A stretch of 64,000 nt of DNA. Origin: JBBRHQ01 sp963738305 (GTDB taxonomy: Bacteria > Actinomycetota > Thermoleophilia > Solirubrobacterales > 70-9). The DNA lies in contig CAVTVU010000001.1 in the NCBI GenBank assembly GCA_963738305.1, positions 1,240,001-1,304,000 of the forward strand, given 5' to 3'. The position numbers were made by a program, and so were the translations under genes. Position 1 is the stretch's first letter, and every line of letters starts with the position of its first letter. This document shows, in pieces, positions 43,620-51,881 of the stretch. The notes under the pieces were generated by a model. It had not been told where the DNA came from and did no database searches. It was given only the letters and a program-made list of their open reading frames with translations.

Positions 43620-44943
43620 GCCCGGGGTGGAGTTCGCCAGCTTCTCGCGCCGCCTGGTGGCGGCGCTTCTCGACAGCACCGTCTGGGTGATCGGGATCTT
43701 CTGGATCTTCGGCTGGCTGTCCGGAATCGTCGGGGACAACCGGGTCGCTGGGGGGGTGATCGTCCTCATCCTGTTCAGTGCCTGGTTCAACTACTTCGCA
43801 GTCTGCGAGTGGCGCTTCGGGCAGACGATCGGCAAGAACGCCCTCGGCATCCGCGTCCTGCCGGTTGCGGCAGGAGCGGAGCTCTCCTACAACGATGCCG
43901 CCCTGCGCAACCTGCTTCGCCTGGTCGACCTGCCGCTGGCGCTCGTCGGGGTCGATTGGCTGCTCGTCAAGCGCTCACCGCGGAGCCAGCGCCTCGGCGA
44001 CCGCTCGGCTCACACCGTGGTCGTGCGCGAGCGGGCGAAGGAGGCTGCGGAGCCGACCGCCACGGCCACCCCCGCGCCGACCTCGGGCGAGCTGTTCGGC
44101 GAGGCCTCCGCCGCGCTCGGGGGCGTGGTGAATCCTGCAGCGCCCCGAGTCTCGCCTCCGCCCCCGCCGCCGGGGGTGCCCCCGCCCGGCCCCCCGGCCC
44201 CTCCGCCGGGCCCTGCCGCAGCGGCGCCGAGCTCGCAGCCGAGCGCCCCGCCGCCACCAGTACCCGCCGCGTCAAAGGGGCCGTTCCCCTACTCGAACTG
44301 GGGGCCGAAGGTGGCGATCGTCGGCGTCCTTGCGGCGATCGTCGCGGGGATCGTCCTCGGTGTCCCGGCGCTCATCCTCGACCATCCCTCCAGCGGGGAG
44401 GACCTCAGCACCGTCGCCAACGTCTTCGTGCAGCTCGCCACGGTGCTCAGCTTCGTCGCGGTGCCCCTCTACGTGGCCCGCAGCCGGAGCGACTCGATGC
44501 GCGAGGCGCTCGGGCGCCTTGGGGTCCGCGGCTTCCGCCCCTCGGCGATCGGGTGGATGCTCGCCGCGGCGGGCGCCTACCTCGCGCTGGCGGCCGTCTA
44601 CGCGATCTTCATCACCCAGCCCAAGCAGGAGGACATCGCCTCCTCCTTCGGGCCGGTCTGGGTGCAGGTGCTGCTGATCATCGTCTGCGCGGCAACCAGC
44701 GAGGAGCTGTGCTTCCGGGGGATGCTGTTCAGCGGGATCCGCGAGCGGCTCCCGGGACTGGCGGCGGCGCTGGCCAGCGGGACGATCTTCGGTTCACTCC
44801 ACGTCTTCACAGGCATCACGGCGGTGCCGCCGCTGATCGTCTTTGGCACCGTGCTGGCGCTGCTGTATGAGCGCACCGGGTCGATCCTCCCCGGTGTGAT
44901 CCTGCACGCCCTCAACAACACCGTCGCGCTGTTCGGGCAGTGA
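43612..44943 (+). CDS. RDD domain - CPBP intramembrane protease fusion
   Basis: About 443 residues. The N-terminal RDD domain (residues 5-130) has R-R-L-V-A-A-L-L-D and the Q-T-I-G-K-N-A-L-G-I-R block, with two or three helices. Then comes a 95-residue Pro/Ala-rich linker, then eight helices with the CPBP (Rce1-like) signature: E-E-L-C-F-R-G-M-L-F, a later His in S-L-H-V-F, and H-A-L-N-N. CPBP enzymes cut or bind peptides inside the membrane. TTG 43612 overlaps the HAD stop; GTG 43627 is an alternative. Confidence 0.85.
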   Translation: MSEPGVEFASFSRRLVAALLDSTVWVIGIFWIFGWLSGIVGDNRVAGGVIVLILFSAWFNYFAVCEWRFGQTIGKNALGIRVLPVAAGAELSYNDAALRNLLRLVDLPLALVGVDWLLVKRSPRSQRLGDRSAHTVVVRERAKEAAEPTATATPAPTSGELFGEASAALGGVVNPAAPRVSPPPPPPGVPPPGPPAPPPGPAAAAPSSQPSAPPPPVPAASKGPFPYSNWGPKVAIVGVLAAIVAGIVLGVPALILDHPSSGEDLSTVANVFVQLATVLSFVAVPLYVARSRSDSMREALGRLGVRGFRPSAIGWMLAAAGAYLALAAVYAIFITQPKQEDIASSFGPVWVQVLLIIVCAATSEELCFRGMLFSGIRERLPGLAAALASGTIFGSLHVFTGITAVPPLIVFGTVLALLYERTGSILPGVILHALNNTVALFGQ

Positions 44944-44980
44944 GGCGCCGCAGGGGCTGAAAAAGGTATCGGTCCGCCGA

Positions 44981-45033
44981 GGGCGAACCATCGATCTGCC
45001 GCGGGCGAACGCTTACGGTGAGCGATCGCTCAC
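44981..45033. promoter_or_regulatory. candidate operator: 16-bp palindrome plus 22-bp-spaced direct repeats
   Basis: GTGAGCGATCGCTCAC at 45018-45033 is a perfect palindrome of the TetR-operator type; a further GCTCACC half-site lies at 45039-45045. Upstream, GGGCGAAC occurs twice (44981-44988, 45003-45010), 22 bp apart, i.e. about two helical turns. All lie before the L,D-transpeptidase gene (ATG 45081). The binding protein is not in the window. Confidence 0.5.
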
Positions 45034-45080
45034 GGTTCGCTCACCCGAACTTGAGAGTCGATCAGTCACAATTCTTGGAG

Positions 45081-46112
45081 ATGAGTCGCCGCCTGTTCCT
45101 CGTCCTCGCGCTTGCGGCTGCCCTGCTGTCGCTGGCGCTGCCGGCCACCTCCCCGGCCGCCGATCGTTCGCCGGCTCCTCCGAGCTCCCCGAGCGCAGAA
45201 GCCGCGGCCGGTGAGGCCATCCACGCGGCCGGGGCCTCGGCCGAGCTGATCCCGTCGACGGTGAAGATCCGCCTCGGGCATCTGCACAAGGGCAGCGCGC
45301 GGATCTTCAAGTCGGTGCGGGTGATCGGCTCGCTCACTCCCTTCCGCCCCCACCAGAAGGTCAAGGTGACCTTTTTCCGCAACGCGCACAAGCTGCGCGC
45401 CAAGACGGTCCGGGTGCACCGCGGCAAGGGTGACTACGGCGTCTTCTACGCGAAGCTGATCGTGCGCAAGGGCGGCAAGTACGCGGCCAGCGCGAGGTTC
45501 GCCCCGACCCCCGAGATCAGCGGCGACAGCACCGAGCGCAAGTCGTGGACGGTGAGCTTCCCCTCGCTTCACCGCGGGCAGTGCGGCAGAGTCGTCAGGG
45601 GCTTCAGGAAGGCGCTCAACCGGCTCGGCTACGAGCCCGCCCACGGGCGCTGCTTCAACAGCAAGATGGCCCGCGGCGTGCTGGCGCTTCGCAAGGTCAG
45701 GGGGATGGCGCGCAACTCGCACGCGGGCAGCCGGCTGGTGCAGATGGTCTACTCGGGTCGCGGCGGCTACCGGGTGCGCCACCCCGGCGCCGGCCGGCAC
45801 GTGGAGGCGCCGCTGGGCAAGCAGGTGATCGTCTTCGCCAAGGGCGACGAGGTCGAGGCGGTCTACCCGATCTCCAGCGGCAAGCCCTCGACGCCGACGG
45901 TGCGCGGCCACTTCCACTTCTACTCGACCCAGCCCGGCTACAACTCCGAGGGGATGTACTACTCCTTCTACTTCATCGGGGGCTATGCGATCCACGGCTA
46001 TTACTCCGTGCCCAACTACCCGGCCAGTCACGGCTGCCTGCGCACCTACATCTCCGACCAGCCCGAGATCTTCCACCGGATCTCCTACGGCGAGGACATC
46101 TTCGTCTTCTAG
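45081..46112 (+). CDS. exported L,D-transpeptidase (YkuD)
   Basis: A 343-residue secreted protein with signal peptide (RLFLVLALAAALLSLALPAT). An Ig-like/beta domain spans about residues 65-160, a peptidoglycan-binding-like helical segment (C-G-R-V-V-R-G-F-R-K-A-L-N-R-L-G-Y) follows, and the C-terminal YkuD catalytic domain has H-G-Y-Y-S-V-P-N-Y-P-A-S-H-G-C-L-R, giving the catalytic His and Cys. It forms 3-3 peptidoglycan cross-links or anchors proteins. ATG 45081 with TTGGAG upstream is preferred over ATG-like starts in the operator region. It is preceded by a palindromic operator. Confidence 0.92.
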   Translation: MSRRLFLVLALAAALLSLALPATSPAADRSPAPPSSPSAEAAAGEAIHAAGASAELIPSTVKIRLGHLHKGSARIFKSVRVIGSLTPFRPHQKVKVTFFRNAHKLRAKTVRVHRGKGDYGVFYAKLIVRKGGKYAASARFAPTPEISGDSTERKSWTVSFPSLHRGQCGRVVRGFRKALNRLGYEPAHGRCFNSKMARGVLALRKVRGMARNSHAGSRLVQMVYSGRGGYRVRHPGAGRHVEAPLGKQVIVFAKGDEVEAVYPISSGKPSTPTVRGHFHFYSTQPGYNSEGMYYSFYFIGGYAIHGYYSVPNYPASHGCLRTYISDQPEIFHRISYGEDIFVF

Positions 46113-46122
46113 TACTTCCCTT

Positions 46123-46178
46123 GCGGTGGCTTGCCGCTTACATGCCTCCGCCGGCGTCATGCGAGCCGCGCCGGCGGA
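46123..46178 (-). repeat. double-hairpin dispersed repeat, diverged copy, inverted orientation
   Basis: On the minus strand, a perfect 10-bp stem (TCCGCCGGCG / CGCCGGCGGA, 46147-46156 with 46169-46178) is followed by the conserved ggcatgtaa linker and an imperfect second hairpin (GCGG...CCGC). Loop and stem sequences differ from the other copies, but architecture and linker are kept. It lies between the L,D-transpeptidase and the next gene. Confidence 0.65.
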
Positions 46179-46199
46179 GAACACGCGTAGGCTTTCGGC

Positions 46200-46619
46200 G
46201 TGACCGAGCCGACACTGCGCGCGGTTCTCGCGGTGATCGCCGCCTACCACGTCGTCACCGGCGCCCTGGCGCTGTTCGCGCCCGACACCTTCTTCGACCA
46301 GATCGGCCGCTACGGGATCGAGAACAGCCACTACGTCGGCGACGTCGGCGCCTTCACGATCGCCTTCGGCGTCGCCCTGGCGATCGCCGTGGTCCGTCCG
46401 TCCTGGCGGGTGCCGATCCTCGGTCTCGGGGCGCTCTGGTACGGGTTCCACGCGTTCAACCACGCCTTCGACACCGGCGAGGCCCGCAGCGAGGCGCGCG
46501 GCTGGACCGACACCCTGCTGCTCGCCCTCGGCGCGGTCGGGGCCGTCTGGCTGGCGCGGGTCTCCGAGCGGCTCGCGGCCCAGGGAGGAAGAGCCGCCGG
46601 GGATAGGATCGGCCGATGA
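46200..46619 (+). CDS. small integral membrane protein, unknown
   Basis: A 139-residue protein with four predicted helices (V-L-A-V-I-A-A-Y-H-V-V-T-G-A-L-A-L-F-A, then F-T-I-A-F-G-V-A-L-A-I-A-V-V). Conserved-looking residues are N-S-H-Y-V-G-D-V-G and W-Y-G-F-H-A-F-N-H. The pattern resembles DUF4345/DoxX-like small membrane proteins but is not firmly assigned. GTG start 46200; the stop overlaps the ATG of the epimerase gene (ATGA), so the two are coupled. Confidence 0.7.
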   Translation: MTEPTLRAVLAVIAAYHVVTGALALFAPDTFFDQIGRYGIENSHYVGDVGAFTIAFGVALAIAVVRPSWRVPILGLGALWYGFHAFNHAFDTGEARSEARGWTDTLLLALGAVGAVWLARVSERLAAQGGRAAGDRIGR

Positions 46620-47549
46620 GGGTCTTTCTCGCAGGAGCCGGCGGCGCGATCGGGCGGCCGCTGCTCCCGAAGCTGATCAAGGCTGGGCACGAGGTGACCG
46701 GGCTGAGCCGCTCCGAGGAGCGCGCGGAGGCGATCCGGGCCGCCGGGGCCGAGGCGCTGGTCTGCGACGTCTTCGACGCCGAGGCCCTGGCGCGCGGAGT
46801 CGCGGCCGCCGCGCCGGAGGTCGTCCTCCACGAGATGACCTCGCTTCCCGACCGGATCGACCTGCGCAATCCCGAGTACGGGCCGAACAACCGGATCCGC
46901 CGCGAGGGCACCCGGAACCTGCTCGCCGCCGCCATGGCGGCCGGGGCGCGGCGGGTGGTCGCCCAGAGCATCGCCTTCATGTACGCGCCGCAGGGCGGCA
47001 TGGTCAAGGACGAGGAGGCGCCGCTGATGAGCGGCGCCCGGGGCGCCTTCGGCGACTCGGTCGAGGCCACGGTCAGCTGCGAGCAGCAGGTGACGAGGCG
47101 CCGAGGGGATCGACGGGCTGGTGCTGCGCTACGGCTGGTTCTACGGCCCCGGCACCTATTACGGGCTCGACGGCTCGACCGCCGAGGACGTGCGCCGTCG
47201 CAGGTTCCCGATCGTCGGCAAGGGCACCGGCGTCTCCTCCTTCATCCACATCGACGACGCGGCCGCGGCGACCGTGGCCGCGGTGGAGCGCGGCGCACCC
47301 GGGCATCTACAACGTCGTCGACGACGAGCCGGCCCCGATGAGCGAGTGGATCCCGGTCTACGCGGAGGCGATCGGGGCGAAGCGCCCCCGCGGATCCCGG
47401 CCTGGCTGGCACGGCTGGTCGCCGGCAAGGCAGCGGTGGCGATGGCGACCGGGCTGCGGGGCGCCTCGAACGCCAAGGCGAAGGCGGGCCTCGGCTGGGA
47501 GCCCTCCTATGCGAGCTGGCGCCAGGGGTTCCGCGAGGGCCTCTCCTAG
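46616..47549 (+). pseudogene. NAD-dependent epimerase/dehydratase (extended SDR), three indels
   Basis: The N-terminus is M-R-V-F-L-A-G-A-G-G-A-I-G with the NAD-binding glycine motif. Then comes S-I-A-F-M-Y-A-P-Q-G, and after an indel near 47095, V-L-R-Y-G-W-F-Y-G-P-G-T-Y-Y and S-F-I-H-I-D-D-A-A. After a second near 47300 comes G-I-Y-N-V-V-D-D-E-P-A-P-M-S-E-W. After a third near 47392 (a CCCCC run) it ends in G-W-E-P-S-Y-A-S-W-R-Q-G-F-R-E-G-L. The reconstruction is about 310 residues, normal for the family. The breaks are most likely sequencing errors. Substrate unknown; possibly a sugar nucleotide or quinone. Confidence 0.7.
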
Positions 47550-47552
47550 CCG

Positions 47553-48118
47553 GTGGCCGACCTCGAGGCGTCGAAGCGGGTTCTGCTCTCCGAGCTGCGC
47601 GAGCACTCGCTGGTGATCGGCGACGTCGTCCTCTCCAGCGGCGAGCGCGCCTCCTACTACGTCGACGCGCGCCGGGCACTGATGCGCCCGGCGGGCTTCC
47701 GTGCCGCCGGGGAGCTGATCGCCGCCGCGGCGAGCGAGGCGGGGGCGACGGCGGTCGGCGGGCCCGTGATGGCGGCGATCCCGCTCGCCTGCGCGGCGAT
47801 CGCGGTCCCCGGAGGGCGAGGGCCTGGTCGGCTTCTTCGTCCGCAAGGAGCGAAAGGAGCACGGCCTGCAGCGCTGGGTCGAGGGCGCCGCCGAGCCGGG
47901 CGACCGCTGCCTGGTGGTCGAGGACACGGTGACCACCGGCGGCTCGACCGTGGCCGCGATCGAGCTGATCGCCGAGCAGGGCCTCGAGGTCGCCGCCGTG
48001 CTCAGCGTCGTCGACCGCCTCGCCGGCGGAGGGGAGGCGATCGAGGCGGCCGCGGGAGCGCCCTTCCGGCTCGCTGGTCACGATCGACGAGATCTACCCG
48101 GAACGGCCCGACCGCTGA
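47553..48118 (+). pseudogene. pyrE: orotate phosphoribosyltransferase, two indels
   Basis: Starting at GTG 47553: L-R-E-H-S-L-V-I-G-D-V-V-L-S-S-G, Y-Y-V-D-A-R-R-A, G-A-T-A-V-G-G-P-V-M-A-A-I-P-L. After an indel near 47818: G-L-V-G-F-F-V-R-K-E-R-K-E-H-G, then the PRPP-binding motif C-L-V-V-E-D-T-V-T-T-G-G-S. After a second near 48072: I-D-E-I-Y-P-E-R-P-D-R-stop. All OPRTase motifs are present, so the gene is probably intact. It makes OMP from orotate and PRPP. It lies 3 bp after the epimerase. Confidence 0.75.
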
Positions 48119-48172
48119 GGCATCTCACCGTACCGGCCCTTGTGGGGCGCAGAGGCGTCGTACGGTCGGCAA

Positions 48173-48780
48173 GTGCCTTCCGGAGCCGAACCGAGAGTCG
48201 CGACCGCCGCGGACGCAGAGGCCGTCACCGAGATCCTAGCGGCTGCCTTCCATCGATGACCCGGTCTGGGGCTGGGCGTTCCCGGACGCCGCCCGGCGCA
48301 CCGCCCAGCACACGGTCTTCTGGCGCTTCTACTTCGACAACGCTCAGCCTCACGGGTGGGTGTGGCTGAGCGCGGAGGGAGGCGCCGCGGCGCTCTGGAT
48401 CCCGCCGGGTCGATCCGAGATCGCGCCCGAGGCCGAGCCGCTCGTCGAGCCTATGCTGACCGAGCTGGTCGGCGCCGAGCAGACCGCGATCCTGCTCGAG
48501 ATCTTCGATCGCTTCGAGGCTGCCCACCCCCGCGACCGCCCCACTACTACCTGAGCCTCCTGGGCACCCATCCCGACCACCGCGGCAAGGGCATCGGCAT
48601 GGGTCTGCTCGCCGACAACCTGGCGACCATCGACTCCGAGCGCATGCCCGCCTACCTCGAGTCCACCAACCCCGCCAACAAGCCCGCTATGAGCGGCTCG
48701 GGTTCGCTCAGGTCGGCGAGTTCTCGCTCCCGGGCGACGGCCCCCCGGTGGCGACGATGTGGCGCGAGCCGCGGGAGTGA
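48173..48780 (+). pseudogene. GNAT family N-acetyltransferase, three indels
   Basis: From GTG 48173: A-E-A-V-T-E-I-L-A-A-A-F; after an indel near 48252, D-D-P-V-W-G-W-A-F-P-D; after one at the CCCC run near 48540, H-Y-Y-L-S-L-L-G-T-H-P-D-H-R-G-K-G-I-G, the acetyl-CoA-binding R/Q-x-x-G-x-G/A motif. After one near 48690 it reads Y-E-R-L-G-F-A-Q-V-G-E-F. The reconstruction is about 200 residues. Adding one C at the CCCC run restores the second frame exactly. The acceptor is unknown. Confidence 0.65.
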
Positions 48781-49325
48781 CCTCCACAACGGGCACCGTC
48801 GAGGGCCAAGACCAGCCGCCCCGGTGGCGACAGGCGCGGGCGATCGTCCTCCTGCCCGGGGTCGTCGCCATCGTCGTTCCGGCCCTGATCCTGCTGGGCG
48901 AGGGCCCGCACTTCGGCTGGGGGCTCGGCGGCGTCGCGGCCGCCCTGCCGGTGCTCGTCGGCTTGGCGCTGATCGCGGCCGGGCTGGCGATGTGGATCTG
49001 GACGGTGCGACTCTTCGCCTGCGTCGGGAAGGGCACGCTCGCCCCCTGGGACCCGACCCGCAGGCTGGTCGTCCAGGGTCCCTACCGTCACGTCCGCAAC
49101 CCGATGATCAGCGCCGTCACGGCGGTCCTGCTGGGCGAGGCGGCGCTGCTGGGCTCGCTCGGGATCGCGATCTGGGCCGCCGGTTTCGCCGCCGTCAATA
49201 CCGCCTGGTTCGTGCTGGGCGAGGAGCCCGGGCTGGAGCGGCGCTTCGGCGAGGAGTACCGCGAATACAAGAGCGACGTCCCCCGCTGGGTCCCGCGGCG
49301 TGCGCCGTGGGAGCCGGGTCCCTGA
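48777..49325 (+). CDS. isoprenylcysteine carboxyl methyltransferase-like membrane protein
   Basis: A 182-residue protein with four or five helices and the ICMT/PEMT signature: G-P-Y-R-H-V-R-N-P-M near residue 105, then E-E-P-G-L-E-R-R-F-G-E-E-Y-R-E-Y near 150. These residues bind SAM at the membrane face; bacterial members methylate small or lipidic acceptors that are usually unknown. GTG 48777 overlaps the acetyltransferase stop (GTGA); GTG 48759 is also in frame. It is 251 bp upstream of the radical SAM operon. Confidence 0.85.
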   Translation: MTSTTGTVEGQDQPPRWRQARAIVLLPGVVAIVVPALILLGEGPHFGWGLGGVAAALPVLVGLALIAAGLAMWIWTVRLFACVGKGTLAPWDPTRRLVVQGPYRHVRNPMISAVTAVLLGEAALLGSLGIAIWAAGFAAVNTAWFVLGEEPGLERRFGEEYREYKSDVPRWVPRRAPWEPGP

Positions 49326-49341
49326 AGGCCGCCCCGAATGT

Positions 49342-49540
49342 CGAGTGGCCGAAAACAGCAGGAGGGGAGTGGATTTCGGCCACTCGCCGGAAAGATCTGA
49401 GAGATTTTTAGGGTGGCGCCGTCCAACGGAAGGCCGAGTGGGACCACGATGCCCATCTGAGCGGCCCCCCTGTTCCCACCAACAGTGAAGCCCGCACGAC
49501 GAGTGCGAAGCTGCGAGTCGGCGGCCTGAAGTGGCCGACT
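49342..49540. promoter_or_regulatory. leader with two inverted repeats upstream of the radical SAM operon
   Basis: Inverted repeat 1: CGAGTGGCCGAAA (49342-49354) and TTTCGGCCACTCG (49374-49386), 13 bp perfect with a 19-nt loop, followed 19 nt later by TTTTTA. It could terminate the upstream gene or be an operator. Inverted repeat 2: AGTCGGC (49516-49522) and GCCGACT (49534-49540), ending 36 nt before the ATG at 49577. Confidence 0.5.
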
Positions 49541-49576
49541 GAACCGATCGTTGCCGGAATCCGAAAGAATCAATTG

Positions 49577-51031
49577 ATGTCTTCAGATCTCCCGGGACGA
49601 TCGGCCAGCGTCGAGGCAGGCGCCGGTCTGGGAGAGTTGCCGCGCTCCACGCGGTCGATCTGTCCGCGGTGCAAACGACTACTCGACGCCGAGCTCCGCG
49701 AGGTCGACGGGCGGGTCGTGCTTGACCGCGAGTGCCCCGAACACGGCCGCTTCGAGGCACGCGTCTACGGCGACGCTGAGGGTTACCGGGAGATCCAGCG
49801 CTTCAACAAGCCCGGGAGCGAGCCGCTGGCGCGCCAGACCGAGGCGCTCGACGGTTGCCCGCACGACTGCGGCATCTGCCCGGAGCACCAGCAGCACACC
49901 TGCCTGGGGATCATTGAGGTGAACACGGCCTGCAATCTCGACTGCCCGATCTGCTTCGCGGACTCCGGAACGGGCGTCCAGGAGCACGGCTTCTCGCTCA
50001 GCCTCGAACAGGTGGAGTCGATGCTCGAGTCCTTCGTCGCGGCCGAGGGCGAGCCGGAGTCGATTCAGTTCTCCGGGGGCGAGCCCTCGATTCACCCCGA
50101 GATCCTGCCGATGCTCGCCGCCGCCAAGAGTCGCGGCATTCCGCTGGTGATGCTGAACACGAACGGGATTCGCCTCGCGCGCGACCCGCGCTTTGCCCCA
50201 GCATTGGCCGAGATCGGAGTCCACGTCTATCTTCAATTCGATGGCTTCGATCCGGAGACGCAGCTGCAGATCCGCGGCAAGGATCTCGTGGCCGAGAAGC
50301 GCCGGGCGCTCGAGCGCTGCACCGCCGCCGGGGTAACGGTCTCTTTGGCGGCGGCGATCGAGCGCTCCCTCAACGAGCACGAGGTTGGCGCCCTTCTGCG
50401 CTACGGCGTCGAGCACCCGGCCGTGACCGGGATCTTCTTCCAGCCGGTGACGCACTCGGGGCGCTTTCGGATCGACTCCGACCCACTCGACAAGCTCACC
50501 AACCCGGAGGTGATCGCCGCGATCTGCGAGCAGCTACCCGAATGGTTTCGCAGCGAGGACTTCGTGCCCGTCCCCTGTTGCTCGCCGAGCTGCCGCTCGG
50601 CCACCTTCGCCCTCTACGACGCCGACGACCTGGTTCCACTCCCGCGGCTGGTCGACGTCGAGCAGTACCTCGATTACGTCACTAACCGGGCGGTCCCCGA
50701 CCTCGAGGTCCGCGAGGCGCTCGAGGGCCTGTGGTCGGCGAAGGCCGCCGGCGGCAGTGGGCCGGTCGCCGAACGCCTGGAGTGCGTCGCCTGCGCAACC
50801 GGGATGCCGCCAGAGCTGCGCGACCTGGCGGCCCGCGGCTTCATGGTCGTAATTCAGGACTTTCAGGACGCCTATACCCTCGACGTCGAGAAGCTGCGCA
50901 AGTGCTGCGTCTCCGAGATCGTCCCGGACGGCAGGCTGATCCCGTTCTGCGCCTACAACTCGGTTGGCTACCGGGAGCAGGTTCGGGCTGCGCTGTCGTC
51001 CACAGTCGTCGCCGCGGACGGCACAGGGTGA
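49577..51031 (+). CDS. radical SAM protein of the COG1964 (MJ0619/Tes-like) family
   Basis: A 484-residue radical SAM enzyme. An N-terminal zinc-ribbon-like pair (I-C-P-R-C-K-R ... R-E-C-P-E-H-G) is followed by G-C-P-H-D-C-G-I-C-P-E-H-Q, then the SAM [4Fe-4S] motif C-N-L-D-C-P-I-C near residue 119 and S-G-G-E-P-S-I-H. The C-terminal block R-K-C-C-V-S-E-I-V-P-D-G-R-L-I-P-F-C-A-Y-N is typical of this family. Archaeal members include the tetraether lipid synthase that joins lipid chains; bacterial members are mostly uncharacterised. It overlaps the methyltransferase start by 4 bp. Confidence 0.85.
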   Translation: MSSDLPGRSASVEAGAGLGELPRSTRSICPRCKRLLDAELREVDGRVVLDRECPEHGRFEARVYGDAEGYREIQRFNKPGSEPLARQTEALDGCPHDCGICPEHQQHTCLGIIEVNTACNLDCPICFADSGTGVQEHGFSLSLEQVESMLESFVAAEGEPESIQFSGGEPSIHPEILPMLAAAKSRGIPLVMLNTNGIRLARDPRFAPALAEIGVHVYLQFDGFDPETQLQIRGKDLVAEKRRALERCTAAGVTVSLAAAIERSLNEHEVGALLRYGVEHPAVTGIFFQPVTHSGRFRIDSDPLDKLTNPEVIAAICEQLPEWFRSEDFVPVPCCSPSCRSATFALYDADDLVPLPRLVDVEQYLDYVTNRAVPDLEVREALEGLWSAKAAGGSGPVAERLECVACATGMPPELRDLAARGFMVVIQDFQDAYTLDVEKLRKCCVSEIVPDGRLIPFCAYNSVGYREQVRAALSSTVVAADGTG

Positions 51032-51866
51032 GCCCTCCTCCGGAGCTCGGCATCGAGCCGCTGCCGTCGCTGTCCGGCTTCGACACCGACGCCGGACTGA
51101 AGAGCTGCTGCGCGGCGCTCTACGAGCATCCGGCCGTGCGCTGGCTGCTCGGCGGCGAGCTTCATCCTGGCGGTGAGACGACGACCCGGCGAGCGCTCGA
51201 GCTCGCTGACGTCAGGAGCGGTGACCGTCTGCTCGACGTAGCCTCGGGCTCCGGGGCCTCGGCCCTGCTCGCCGCCCGCGAGCTCGGCTGCCGAGTGGTC
51301 GGGCTCGAGTACGGAGCAGCGGCTGTCCAGGAGGCCACCCGGGCGGCGCTGGAAGCGGGGCTCGGCGAGCGCGCAACCTTCCATCGGGGCGACGCCGAGG
51401 CGCTGCCGTTCGAAGAGGACAGCTTCGATGCGGTGCTCTGCGAGTGCTCGCTTTGCACCTTTCCCGACAAGCCGCGAGCGGTCGGCGAGCTGCGCCGGGT
51501 GTTGCGGCCAGGGGGCCGCCTCGCCCTCGCCGATGTCGTGGTGGACCGCGCCCGGCTGCCGGCCGGGCTGTCCGGGCCCCTGTCGGTCCTGGCCTGCATC
51601 GGCGACGCGCTTTCGCGCTCCGGCTACGAGCGGCTGCTCGAATCCGCGGGCCTGCAGGTTGCTCGAGGTCGAGTCACGGCAGGAGGACGCAGCGCGCACT
51701 CGCCGGGCGCGTCCAGGATCGTCTGCGAGGCGCAAGGATCTTGGGCCTTGGGCGGATGCCGGGAGCGCCGTTTTCCACCTCGGAGGCGATCGAGCTGCTG
51801 GACGCGGCCAGGGGAGCGATCCGCGAAGGCGCCCTCGGCTACGCGATCTTCGTCGCCGGCGGCTGA
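51028..51866 (+). pseudogene. class I SAM methyltransferase, ArsM-like, two apparent indels near the 3' end
   Basis: GTG 51028 overlaps the radical SAM stop. The N-terminal motif K-S-C-C-A-A-L-Y-E-H-P is followed by L-L-G-G-E-L-H-P-G-G. SAM motif I is L-L-D-V-A-S-G-S-G-A-S-A; D-A-V-L-C-E-C-S-L-C-T-F-P-D-K resembles the cysteine-containing N-C-V-x-N-L-x-P-D-K region of arsenite methyltransferases. Near 51660 and 51695 the frame shifts, after which R-I-L-G-L-G-R-M-P-G-A-P-F and G-Y-A-I-F-V-A-G-G end the protein at 51866. It probably acts on the product of the radical SAM enzyme. The acceptor is unknown. Confidence 0.7.
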
Positions 51867-51881
51867 TCCGCGAGGCTTGCG

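Noticed and set aside
44161..44275. Poly-proline stretch as a frameshift artefact
   Set aside because: The RDD and CPBP domains on both sides are in the same frame, so the linker is more simply a real low-complexity spacer, though an even number of indels cannot be ruled out.
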